A stretch of 64,000 nucleotides of DNA from Punctularia strigosozonata HHB-11173 SS5 (Eukaryota; Basidiomycota; Agaricomycetes; Corticiales; Punctulariaceae). The notes below the pieces were generated by a model. It was not told the origin of the DNA. It made no database searches and was given only the letters and a program-made list of their open reading frames with translations. The stretch spans positions 27,550-91,549 of the forward strand of contig NW_006767452.1 in assembly GCF_000264995.1 (NCBI RefSeq), written 5' to 3'. Below, one piece after another: positions 36,152 through 46,205 of this stretch (the first letter of the stretch is position 1; every line of letters begins with the position of its first letter). The position numbers and the translations under genes were made by a program.

Positions 36152-37475
36152 ATGACGTTCAAGACAGTTTTCCTCGCATCTCAGCTCGTGGCAGGATTAG
36201 GCATGTTCACCACCATGTTCATAGCTCTCTTTGCTCGACAAGTGCGGCGTCCGTCGACTTGGTACAACTTCTGCTTTGGGTGGATCGTGTCGGCTGTAGT
36301 TTATACCTTATTGTGAGTACGTGGTGAATATACTCTCATTGCGAACTCATATATGGCTCTATTCAGCCTAATTTACGACGAAAACTGGTGGTCGAAGACA
36401 CCTTCACCAACATTATGCGTGGTGCAGGCGTCTACAATTTATGCCCTGGTAGTTTTGTAAGACGCGCCCATTAATAACGTAGCACTCCTCTGACCCTGTT
36501 ACCTCAGTTGTGCGCTCACCAATATGGCATACGTACTGGAAGTAAGTCGCTCATGCTCTTCCGATTTCGCCGTCGTGAACCCTTGTTCGTTAGATATGGA
36601 TCACCACTCGTTTAATGGAAATGCCAGCCATCGGTACCTACTACGGGCCGACGACCCTGGTAAGTTCCCGGGGCATCCATGTTTGCTCAGTAGTCTGATG
36701 GCTCATACGCTCGTTCCTAGCTGCTTGTGGCACCCTACGTTCTATCAACAGCGACCCTGGTGGAAGCGTTTGCAGTAAGTCAATGTTCGTCCCACATCTG
36801 TGGTCTCATCAGTCGTCTTTGCAGTATGCCATCGCACACCCTGGTTCCACCGTTCTCATGCAAGGTCTATATTGTGCGAACATCCACCGGTTTCCGTCAG
36901 TATCACAAAGTTCCAGCGCCCGTCGATGATGGCACTCACACGTCCGCTGTGCCATAGCACCGCCGTATCAGCCGTTGTTGTCTGCGTGGCAACCACCCTT
37001 ACCTTCGTCTTTCAACTTCTCATCGGCGTTCCTCTATGGCGCCGCCGGTTTCAAAAGCAGTCGGCGGCAATGAAGGCCTCGACGCCGTTATTCATTCGAT
37101 TCGCCATCTTCTCCATCTTCGACCTGATCGGGGCTGTGTAAGCGCCTTTATCCCCGTGTAATGTCCGGTGGTCGCTGATCGTCTCGCGTTGCAGGGCGTC
37201 TGTCATGTTTGCGCTACAGCAGTTTGGGGCAGCTTCAAACTCCCTCATTGCCATTAGTGTGTACAATGAAGCGTGCAGCTTGGATATCGTAACTCACATC
37301 ATTCGCCCAGTGCCCGTTGGCGCATGGCTCGTTTTTGGAACCCAGGGCGTATGTGACAATCGCGAACATACTGATCGAGATGCTCACCGTATGTTGTCAG
37401 GATCTGCTCCAGGCTTTGAGTTGCGGAAGGCGGAGGAACCCATCTCGTCCCTCAACTCCGTTACTCGACAAATAG
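36152..37475 (+). CDS. Putative seven-transmembrane protein (7TM family copy A)
   Basis: First of three related genes in a row. Exons read MTFKTVFLASQLVAGLGMFT, then RPSTWYNFCFGWIVSAVVYT; CVVQASTIYAL; NMAYVLE; IWITTRLMEM; LLVAPYVLSTATLVEAF; STVLMQGLYCAN; SAVVVCVATTLTFVFQLLIG; FIRFAIFSIFDLIGAV; ASVMFALQQFGAA; PVGAWLVFGTQG; and a short basic tail DLLQALSCGRRR. That is about seven hydrophobic segments, with the family's WYNFC after TM1 and an F/V-G-T-Q/H ending to the last TM. This architecture is common in Agaricomycetes as orphan, GPCR-like membrane proteins. I cannot name a ligand, and a receptor role is inference. The start at 36152 is the first in-frame ATG before TM1; an earlier exon is possible. 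Confidence 0.72.
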
Positions 37476-38284
37476 TCGTACTTCAGGAGAAAAATTGTCA
37501 TTCATTGACTTCGACCATTTCAGACCGCGAGTACATCCTATGAAGCCAGCTCTGAGCTGCGGTTAGTCGGGCTTCCAAGTCTCAAGTCAATGGGCTTTCG
37601 ATGCGCCCGAGATATATCAATCTGATGCTCCGGGCGGTTTCCCAAGCATGACGGGCAGCCAATGAATGCTTCCCTTTTCCATCAACGATCCCTTCCGCGG
37701 GCGCTTCTAGATTTTCGACATCCAACGCCTGATCTACGTCCAGAAAGCGGTTCATCGGGCATGTTGGCCGAGGATTCCGCGGTTCTTGTTGGCCGCCTGT
37801 TAAATTTATACATGGTGGCAATCTACTTGCATCTGGTCGTTGCCACCGATACCGAGTTCGATAGCCTATATATCGTTTGCATGCCTACGCGCGACTCGCG
37901 TTCAATCCTTCGTCGCGCTGAGCGCTGGAGCTCTGGAGCTCTGGAGCATTACATTCGGTCACCACTGTATTCACGAAACGTTTTGCTTCATTAGTTATCT
38001 TCTTCCAAACGAATTGAAACGGGATGGGAAACGGGATGGGAAACGGGATGGGAAACGGGATGGGTACGTCCATCGCCGTCCAGGACATACTTGGACTAGT
38101 TTTCTCGCAATAACGAATTCCCACAGAGCACAGTGGCTGGCAGCACGGGTTGTTTGTGTACAAGATTATTCATAAGTTGTGGAAGGGGCTCATAGGTCAG
38201 CACCGTGTGACTTCCGATGAGTAACGCTTTGCTCAAGCCCCCTGCCGTATCTCAGAAGAAGAAAATCGACGCTTACTCGACGAG
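37476..38284. other. Spacer between 7TM copies A and B, with tandem repeats
   Basis: Contains an 8-bp repeat (CTGGAGCT, about three copies, near 37925-37948) and a 12-bp array at 38016-38063. Minus-strand and plus-strand short frames occur but none matches the 7TM family, so I see no fourth copy. Confidence 0.55.
38016..38063. repeat. Perfect 12-bp tandem repeat, four copies
   Basis: The unit GAAACGGGATGG occurs four times without a mismatch, about 220 bp upstream of 7TM copy B. The length is a multiple of three but no supported gene covers it. Confidence 0.95.
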
Positions 38285-39691
38285 ATGTTGATGAACTACT
38301 TCAATTTCTTTGTTGTTCTGCTGCTCCTCGGTGCAGGAGGGCACGCGGTGATCTTGATCACGGCCCTGCTTTCGAAGAGAGTCCACCGTTGTCCGACCTG
38401 GCACAGTTACTGCTTGAGTTGGATCATATTTGCACTCTCCTACGGTCTTTTGTAAGTGCCTTCCGGGTAAAAAAGGACCAAAGTATGTCTCTAACGGTTT
38501 TCTCTCAGGATATTCAGACCGACGGCCCACTCATCCACAGATTATTCCCTGTGTCTCGTGCAAGCATCTTTGATTTATTTCAGTCGTGTGCTGTCTGTAA
38601 ATGCCTCGCACAATCAGACGTTCTGCTCATTAAACCATCACAGGACAGCATGGACAACATTTTCTCTGGTCTTCGGGGTATGATACACATGGTTGCTCAC
38701 ATCCAGATCGATTTGACAGTGTGTCAGCTTTGGTTGAGCTCGCAGTCAGGAACAGGGGCCAAAATCAGTGAACGCACGTCATACGTAGTTCTAGTGAGTC
38801 CCCTCCATACACGGCGCCTCTACGTTCTTATCATGGGCCGTAGCTGGTCGTCGCGCCCTATGTCCTTGGTTTTACAGTCCTTCTGCAATCTGCCGTAGTA
38901 TGTCACACTTACTCCCATTTAGAAAGTCAAGGCGAATAATAATTCCTATGCATAGACGGGATCAACTCCAAACGCAGAAAAGCACCTTCTTGTCCACCGT
39001 CAGAACAGAGCATATTGCCTGAATACGGCCGGAAAACCCGACCCGTGGGTCCCTACTTGCCATTCCCATACACCAAACCCACGCCATTTTTAGAGGACAG
39101 GTGTCGAGTTTTATGGTTCTTTTTGCAGCCATCGCGACAATTCTCGTTCAGATTGACCTTGTCTTCATTATCCGTCGACAGTGGAAGACACCAGGGACCA
39201 GCGGCAAAACTCCGCCATCGCTAGTTCAGCTGATCCGCCCAGCAATATTTTCAATATACGGGCTAGTAACTATTGCGTGCGTGTTCTTCACCTCTGACGC
39301 ACGCGTATACATGATGGTGGCTGATTGAATGACAGGATCAACATTTTGTACGATGGCATGGAAAACACCCCTGATACATTTCTAGCTTTAAGTACGGAGA
39401 AAAACACTCGACGTTATGCTCGTTTCTTAATGCTTGCTTCTTAATGCTTACTTTTCAGTGCCACTCATATCGTTCTCGATTTTCGGGACGCATAAAGTGC
39501 GGTGGACTCGGGTCCGGTTTATATGCTCATGCTGACTAGCGTGCTGTGCATAGGATGTGTTCCAAGCTTGGGTATTCTGGAAGTCTCACGAGCCTTGGGA
39601 TGCACCGAAGACCCCCAGTGAAGAGGATCGCACGGTGCACAAACGGTCTAGCCAGCATGGGTCTGATGTGGATATAAGATTGGTGGCGTAA
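38285..39691 (+). CDS. Putative seven-transmembrane protein (7TM family copy B)
   Basis: Second of the three related genes. Exon pieces: MLMNYFNFFVVLLLLGAGGH and the TM1-TM2 segment with CPTWHSYCLSWIIFALSYGL; YSLCLVQASLIYF; TAWTTFSLVFG; IDLTVCQLWLSSQSG; LVVAPYVLGFTVLLQSAV; NRAYCLNTAGKP; VSSFMVLFAAIATILVQIDL; LIRPAIFSIYGLVTIA; INILYDGMENTPDTFLALS; VPLISFSIFGTHK; and DVFQAWVFWKSHEPWD. The STPDTFLALS-type block and the FGTH-DxFxAWxFW ending are shared with copy C. All exons join with GT..AG introns of 29 nt and up, and the stop is at 39689-39691. It looks intact. A receptor-like role in the plasma membrane is inferred only from topology. Confidence 0.75.
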
Positions 39692-41390
39692 CCTTCCTAA
39701 TCTTGGGCGGGACTTCGATGTAGAGCATCTCTGTTATACGCATGTACCTATATGATTTCAACGCGTTGCGCGTGGCTACTTCGTGACATCAATTTGAGAG
39801 GCTTCCGGTCCTTGTCCGTAGTAGTCCAATGGTAATGGATCAGTGGTAATGGTTGATGTTGCCGGCTCAGATAGTAAGAAGCAGATCGCAGCAGCAGCTC
39901 TGCGTTCTGGTGGTCCCCACAGCAATACGAGCCTGCATCAGCTCTTCGTCGATGATCTGCATTTCGGACGTCCGAGATACACAGCTCTGAAAAGCGTTCT
40001 CCACCGATGCAGCTCCATCACACAATCACTCATGACATCGGAGACGAGATGACTCCGCCCCCCAAACATGCGCATGCGTGTTTTGCTCTGAATTGCGGAC
40101 ATGCTCAGAGTCAGACACTATTGGCGAGGATCGTTCGTGCGCTGCTACAGTGTCTCAGATCCCAGGTGTGGTGTCGAAGGGGATTCCAGCTTGGCGCATT
40201 CTGTCAACGTCGCCCTGTTCTCTGCACGCACCCGGAAACCACTCCACGTCAGGGAGGATTGTGAGGACATTGGACTGAGCATGCAACAATATCTGCGATA
40301 CTCTCTGGATCGTTTGCACGGCTGAGACACCTCCGCCTCTCGCTCGCAGAGATCGGATAAAGCACATAACGCTCATTGTCAGAACTGCATTGCCTCAACA
40401 TTGTATACTTCACGCTCACGGATGGCATCCTGGCCTATCACTCGTACGATGCTCATCTGTATCCCTGCCGGATGTCGGATTCGCGGGTGCTCACGAACGG
40501 ATTGACCGAAAAACATACCTCATGCATTGAAATAAACTTTCCACCCAGTGCGTAGCGGTGTGTCAGCTCTCGTGGTCCACAAAAGCCGTAAAACAGTGCA
40601 GGGCTGTTCCTGTTTAGGGACCGCGCTCGGTACATACCTACCTTACACCGCTGGTGGATGTTGATCAAGCTTCGTTTTCGCACGCGGCCCGCAGAGTGGG
40701 TCATCACAGGGTCCAATTGCAAAATCTAAATAATATTATGTAAACATTTGAAATTTATCAGAGCATGTTTCTGACCAAAATCTTTGATAAAATGTTGAAA
40801 AAATGCAGAAAAACGCAAAAAACCATGAATAAATTCAAGAAAATAATATTTTTGCCCATGATTTGCCACTTCCAAATATGTGATAAAAATTTCAAATTTT
40901 TATAGGATGTTTCTTGAATTTGGACTCATGAGAAATCTAGATTTGTACCCAGTGTAATCAATACCCTTGTTGATCCTCGTCTTCATCCTTGTTGAACGTC
41001 GAAACGTTGATCCTCCAAAGACCATTCAGGTCGCGAATTTCGTCTGAATACCATGCCGTCCTACATCACTCATGCACTGCCTGGCTTATGGTCCACTTGC
41101 CTCTGATGATGGATCCCCATGTATGGGTGGATAGCCCAGTCTCACGATGTAACCGCATCGATTCCCATAGGGCAACGTCTGCGCTGATTTCTGCTGTGCC
41201 CTCTACCGTTGAGCGGTCGTTGCTACCTACGCAGATGTCGATGCTCACTTATAGGTGTGCAGCATCGCTGCGGGATTCCAAGGCTTTCTCCGTATCTTCA
41301 GCAGCGCTGGAGGTAGTCGAGCTCACCATCCTGGCGAATGTACTGTCTGGACCTGCAATTTTGACTCGCTCTGAGACAGAGAAACCATGA
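39692..41390. other. Spacer between 7TM copies B and C
   Basis: Includes a strongly AT-rich island at about 40730-40960 that stands out from the flanks. Two minus-strand stretches look protein-like: 40155-40376 (SVLTILPDVEW-like LRR/F-box flavour) and 40960-41390 (IRDLNGLWRINVSTFNKDED; ADVALWESMRLHRETG). I could not join them into a gene, so they are left as possible coding remnants. Confidence 0.45.
40741..40904. repeat. AT-rich island with imperfect inverted ends (MITE-like candidate)
   Basis: The left arm 40741-40766 (TAAACATTTGAAATTTATCA...) and the reverse complement of 40876-40904 (TAAAAATTTGAAATTTTTAT...) match closely. The roughly 165-bp piece is far richer in A+T than anything else nearby. 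No open frame or target-site duplication was established. Confidence 0.5.
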
Positions 41391-43018
41391 GTGCGTACAT
41401 CAGCCTTACTCGCCGTCTCACAGGAGCTAACACGTTCAGGCCCTGGGGGTCATCATGAGGGCGGCGGTCACAATAGTGATCATGGTCATCATCCTACATC
41501 CGGCTTCTTCCATATCATCCATTTCTTATTGCGATACCTCATATGTGAGAGCGGTGCCAATTATTTCTATCATATCTGACCACCATGGACACTCACCAGC
41601 ACAGGAGCAGCACACCGAATCTCAAGACACGTCGTATTTCAGGCTGTTCGTCGGGCTTCAGTTGGCGGCAGCCGGTGGAATTGTCCTTGTGCTTCTCACG
41701 GCAGCTCTCTGCAAGGCAATTCGACGCTATCCTACGTGGTACAGCTACTGTACCAGCTGGGTGATATTTGCCTTTTCGTATTCTCTACTGTGAGTGACCC
41801 ATATTGCATGGCATGCGTATGCCACTGACGTAGTTTACGTGTAGGGTTCTCAAGCCAGAGGCCGACTCCAACTCAGATTTCAGTCTTTGTCTCACTCAGG
41901 CGTCGTTCATTTACGCTAGCCGCGTCTTGTGAGCGTTACTACATAGTACGGGACGCTGTCTCTAACCCTCATACAAGGACTTCTTGGACGACCTTATCTC
42001 TCGTTTCCGAGGCAGGTACACATCTCACACATCCTTGACGACGCAGCTAATCAGATACGGATGGCTTTGTAGTTATGGCTCAGGAATGTTCGCCGAAGGT
42101 CCGACGACGCATCCTCACGCTCAGGTGTCATAGCAGCAAGTGATCAAGCTCTTCTCATGATCTCACACTAACAAGAATCCTCATTAGCTGATCGCTTTGC
42201 CGTACTTCCTCGCCTTCATCGTCCTCCTACAATCATTTGTGGTGAGTTATCTCGTTATAACACCGTCATGTTCTCAGATAATGAACTACCTCCACGAGAT
42301 TAGGTCGCATCAGATCCTCGCTCCCGCCACAATGATGTTTACCGGAAGCAGTACTCTTACTGTAGCAATACTGCAGGGAGGCCGACGCCGTGAGCACCCA
42401 TTGCACTAGATAACATTTCATTAACCTTCTTGTACCTAGCGCCGAGGTTTCCTCGCTACTCGTCTTTCTCGCTACATTTGGCACCGTTGTAGTGCAGATT
42501 GATGTCTTCCGACGGAGCGCATGTGCATGGCTGTTTGCTTGGAAGTCTGAAATGCCGGTTCCTCTCGCCTGTTGGCTGCTTATCCGCCCCGCGCTGTTCA
42601 CCTTGTATGCCATCGTCACATATCTGTGAGTGACTTGAAGCACAAGGCTTCGTTGCGAGGTCTCACATGACTCAGAATCGGGATGTTTGACGGAATGGAT
42701 AGCACGCCGGACACGTTTCTCGCACTCAGTACGTGCAACGCATCAACGTACGTCTGACAACTGATAGGCAATGCGATTTAGTGCCGATGATTGCGCTGCT
42801 CCTTTTCGGGACTCATCTGGTATGTCGTACTTCGGTTCGCAAAGTTCGATCTTTGTGATGCTCTCCTCCAGGACATTCTCCATGCTTGGATGTTTTGGCG
42901 ACGCCGGAAGTCGGAAGAGGAGCCGAATGAAAATCCGGTTGAAAAGATGCCTGCGACAGAGATGACCGAAGTCATCGTGATCGATGCCGCGTCCTCCAGG
43001 ATCGTTACGTATCCCTGA
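41391..43018 (+). CDS. Putative seven-transmembrane protein (7TM family copy C) with His-rich N-terminus
   Basis: Third family member. The first exon encodes a His/Gly-rich extracellular-looking head (GGHHEGGGHNSDHGHH). A 55-nt intron then joins in frame to SQEQHTESQDTSYFRLFVGL and TM1-TM2 (YPTWYSYCTSWVIFAFSYSL). Later pieces: FSLCLTQASFIYA; TSWTTLSLVSEA; LIALPYFLAFIVLLQSFV; YSYCSNTAGRP; AEVSSLLVFLATFGTVVVQI; WLLIRPALFTLYAIVTYL; IGMFDGMDSTPDTFLALS; VPMIALLLFGTHL; DILHAWMFWRRRKSEEE. The stop is at 43016-43018. For the fourth coding block the acceptor must be the upstream one (before LIRYGWLC); the alternative acceptor gives an in-frame TAG and the wrong phase. The first exon is less certain than the rest, and the upstream ATG context is weak. 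Confidence 0.7.
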
Positions 43019-43181
43019 CAGATTCATTCTGCTCCATGTCGTCGCCTCGGACTCTCCGTCTTCAACACTCATTAGCATATACACATTCCTATCGCAACAA
43101 TCCACTCATTGTATAATGATGCCAGAACTCTCACAAAGCTCACATGTATACTAGTCGAACACTTATGCAGTATAGCGTCAT

Positions 43182-43924
43182 CTACCACCCTCCGAATCTT
43201 CCACCACTCCCGCTGTTTGACCTCGCTTGGTTAACGAACCAGCCCAAAATGCTGGTCCAATCCAGTCCATTGCCAGCACCGGAGGACGCACTACGCCCTG
43301 GCCCTCCGGAGGTCGCGTTATTCTTGTTCCACTGGTACGGAGGCGCGACCTGCACCTGGAAACCGCCCCTCTTGGCGGATTTGACGAGGAAGTCCTCGAG
43401 GAGCCCAAGATTGCGCATGTTTGATTTCCACGCGACGTCCAAGACATCGCCGACGAAGGGGATGATGCCAACTACGGCGTCAATGATCACATTGACGATC
43501 TGCGACGCTCGATGAGCAAATCGTCACGGAATCCTGTACTTCGCGCCAGACGCACCATTTGTCCGAGTATCCAGTTACCTACGCCGAAGAGCCAGCATAG
43601 GTATATAACGTACAGACCAGCGAGAGCGCCAATAAAGTCTCCTGCAACAGGAAGAATCGCTCCGATGACAGCTTCCAAACCAACGTCGAATGGTAGTCGG
43701 TCGAGCCCCGGTATCGCTCCGGAGAGCGAGTCTAGCGCGTATGCTATGGTTCGGATGTGGTTATACAGATTTTGAGCTTCTTCGTTGGTTCGAGCTAATC
43801 ACATCGAAGGGTATTCAATGTAAACCGTCCGACGGTACTCGGTTGGACACTAACGGGTTCGGTACGCGGTGTAAAATCTCGGCCGATACGATTGCCCGTT
43901 AGACTGAGTGCCGGGTTCGCTCAT
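43182..43924 (-). CDS. DUF4112 membrane protein
   Basis: Three exons (43924-43855, 43794-43556, 43499-43182) give 208 aa. Two related hydrophobic halves define the family: FDVGLEAVIGAILPVAGDFI with GALAGLYVIYLCWLFGVG, then VNVIIDAVVGIIPFVGDVLD with VAWKSNMRNLGLLEDFL. The second half begins exactly at an intron boundary. The C-terminal 60 residues are Gly/Ser/Asn-rich and end in GGRFGGW. DUF4112 proteins are small, predicted integral membrane proteins of unknown function found in bacteria and fungi. The gene converges with 7TM copy C (163 bp between the stops). Confidence 0.9.
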
Positions 43925-44372
43925 GGCGTTGTACGAGGCAGTGGTGGTGGTAACGAGTCGAGAGGATATCAAATGCAGCGCCTCAGCGTGCTGGTGGTCT
44001 GGTCCAGTACGTGGACCGGACCATGTTTGACGACAAGGCCATGGTGGACGCGCTACGTCATGCGCGCAGGAGTGGTGGCCCGATGTCGGGGTTAGGGTTA
44101 CGGCAGTGGGCGCGCAAACGGGCTCTCCTGCGGGATGGCATGGACCGCTCTATGTCGACATCTGGTGCTCATTGTCTATCACAACGCCAGAGTGCACTCT
44201 GTGGCATGCGGGACTCGAAACAAAGCCTGGAAGTACCAACAAGGCAATCAGGGCCGCCTTGTCCTAGTGTTTGTGGTGGCAAGGCCAAATGAACCAGATA
44301 TGGTTATAAAGGTTCGCCCTGCGCCCAGGGAAGAGTGGCTCATTCGACAATCTCCCTTTCACTCGGTCGACC
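43925..44372. other. Divergent promoter region with two TTAGGG-like units
   Basis: Lies between the DUF4112 gene (left) and the F-box-like gene (right). A short GGGTTAGGGTTA motif at about 44089-44101 resembles two telomere-type repeats; two copies are far too few to mean a telomere. No gene is supported. Confidence 0.5.
44305..44310 (+). promoter_or_regulatory. TATA box candidate for the F-box/LRR-like gene
   Basis: TATAAA lies 63-68 nt upstream of the ATG at 44373, a usual distance for fungal core promoters. No experimental start site is available. Confidence 0.45.
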
Positions 44373-45971
44373 ATGGCTTGGTGGTGGCGTTCACTACACC
44401 ATCCGGAGCCAGCCCCGGCCCCGCGCCCCCGCATCGTCCCGTGCAGTCTCAACTACAATATCCTCGACCGGATCATGACATTCATGCCACAGTCGGACCT
44501 TGCAAGGGTTATGTGTATCAGCCGATACGCCCACTCCCTCGGCCTTCCTCACCTCCTGGCCGACGTTACGCTGAACAAAGTGGAAAGTGTCATCCAATTC
44601 TGCCGCTTCATGCTCGAGCATCCCGAGTCTAAGTGCCCCCGTGTTGTCCGGCTCACCCTCGGCCAACTTACTTCGCGCAAGGACACCGATGACGACTTCA
44701 AGCAGTTTGTCCATGGCCTTGATGAGCTATCGCGGGTCCTTACGCTGGCGTCAAACCTACGAAAGCTCAACATACTTCAAGGCGAAGCAGTGTTCGCCAT
44801 CCGACCCGCCTTCGGCAACCTCCTCGTGAAGCTCCCCAATATTCGGACCCTGTGGATAAGCGATGTGCGAAGACATACCGCAGCTGCAGTCGCGGGATTA
44901 CGAGGCCTTCGCCACCTTTCTCTCGACCTTGCCGATTATGCGCATGCGCTGTCGATCCTCGACGATCTCAAAGTCACCCTCGAAGTCCTCGTTCTCCGCG
45001 GCAGCGCCATCATTGAGAAACATGATCCACCATGGCACCCGCAGCAAACATGGCCCAATGTCCACACCCTGATCATCGTCGGCGAAATCATCTGGGAGCG
45101 CAAGCGGCTGTTTCTCACCTTCCCCAACCTCAGGCACCTCATCTTACGATCCGCCGCCCCCAAACCCGACTTCCTGGAAGTCGACATGGTCGGCATTCCC
45201 TGCTGGCAGGGGCTCGAGAGTTTGACGCTTGGCTACGACGGGGTGATCACCTACCAGCTCAAGTGCCGCATCCGCCAACTGCACATCGAGGAGGTCTTCC
45301 AGATGGGCGCGACCATCGAACGCTTCAACGCAGCTCGCAGGCGCGACGCTGAACGCGCCATCTACAAAATGAAGACGTTTCATCATTTCATCGTTCACGC
45401 GAGGCCCGAGGTGCTCAGGTTGGGCGTCTGCGCGGACACCCTCCCACGAGAGAAGACCGATTTCTTGAAGCTCATTGGACCGACATGCCGGTTTTTACAT
45501 CTCGATATGTGCGAACACGGCAATGTTGCGGACGTCTTACTGTGGCTCGTAAGTTATCCAACCCCGTCTCTCTAGATGAGAAGTATACTAAATCCGCGAT
45601 AGGAGGAATTGCCGCACCTTCTAAGTTCCAGCGAGCTGGTCTACTTTGCGTTGATGGTCGACAACGTCCCCAGAGCTGTTCACTTTCGTGATCGCGAAAT
45701 CCTCATGCAGTTCGTCGCCGATCTCATGTCCCGATGTAAATGCCTCGAGGTCGTTGAGGTGCATTGGCCCTCGGAGCCTGCGTTGGGACATTCCTGGTGG
45801 AGGCGAGAGGAGCCGCAATTGGTCGAAATCGAGGAGGACGTGTTCGAAATCAACGAGGACCTCGCGATCGAAATCAGCGAGGGCCTCGGAAAGGCTATCA
45901 GGGCGCAACATTGGCATGAAGATCCGCAGGACCATCCTTTCGGCGCCAGGATGGAGAAGCTAATCACATAG
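44373..45971 (+). CDS. F-box-like/LRR-type protein
   Basis: Two exons (44373-45548 and 45603-45971) encode 514 aa. The N-terminus (about residues 25-65) reads as a degenerate F-box: LNYNILDRIMTFMPQSDLAR, then VMCISRYAHSLGLPHLLADV. Irregular leucine-rich repeats follow (RVVRLTLGQL, NLRKLNILQG, NIRTLWISDV, GLRHLSLDLA, NLRHLILRSA, GLESLTLGYD, FLHLDMCEHG). The C-terminal exon is acidic (VEIEEDVFEINEDLAIEISE). This is the same class as the gene at the left window edge and would act as a substrate adaptor of an SCF ubiquitin ligase. Binding partner and target are unknown. The intron is 54 nt. Confidence 0.78.
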
Positions 45972-46205
45972 AGTCATAAGCTTAATACCTGTTTACTGGG
46001 GATCGATTGCAGAGTAATACATGGAATTCACCATCGTTATCAATGAAACTGTCTCCGCCGGGTTAGACGAAGTTGTCATGGTCAAAGTTAAAGCTTGTCT
46101 ACGCAAACATATAGTAGGTTATGACTGCCAGCACGAACGCCATTTCGATAGCTACAGTATCACAATAAGACCAAGTTGCGCGGTACACTCAGCTACAACG
46201 GTGCA

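Noticed and set aside
42070-42072. Apparent TAG inside 7TM copy C
   Set aside because: It appears only if the downstream acceptor is used. The upstream acceptor removes it and keeps the right phase for the next exon, so copy C is not called a pseudogene.
44089-44101. TTAGGG-type double repeat
   Set aside because: Only two units, inside a normal gene-rich region; not a telomere.
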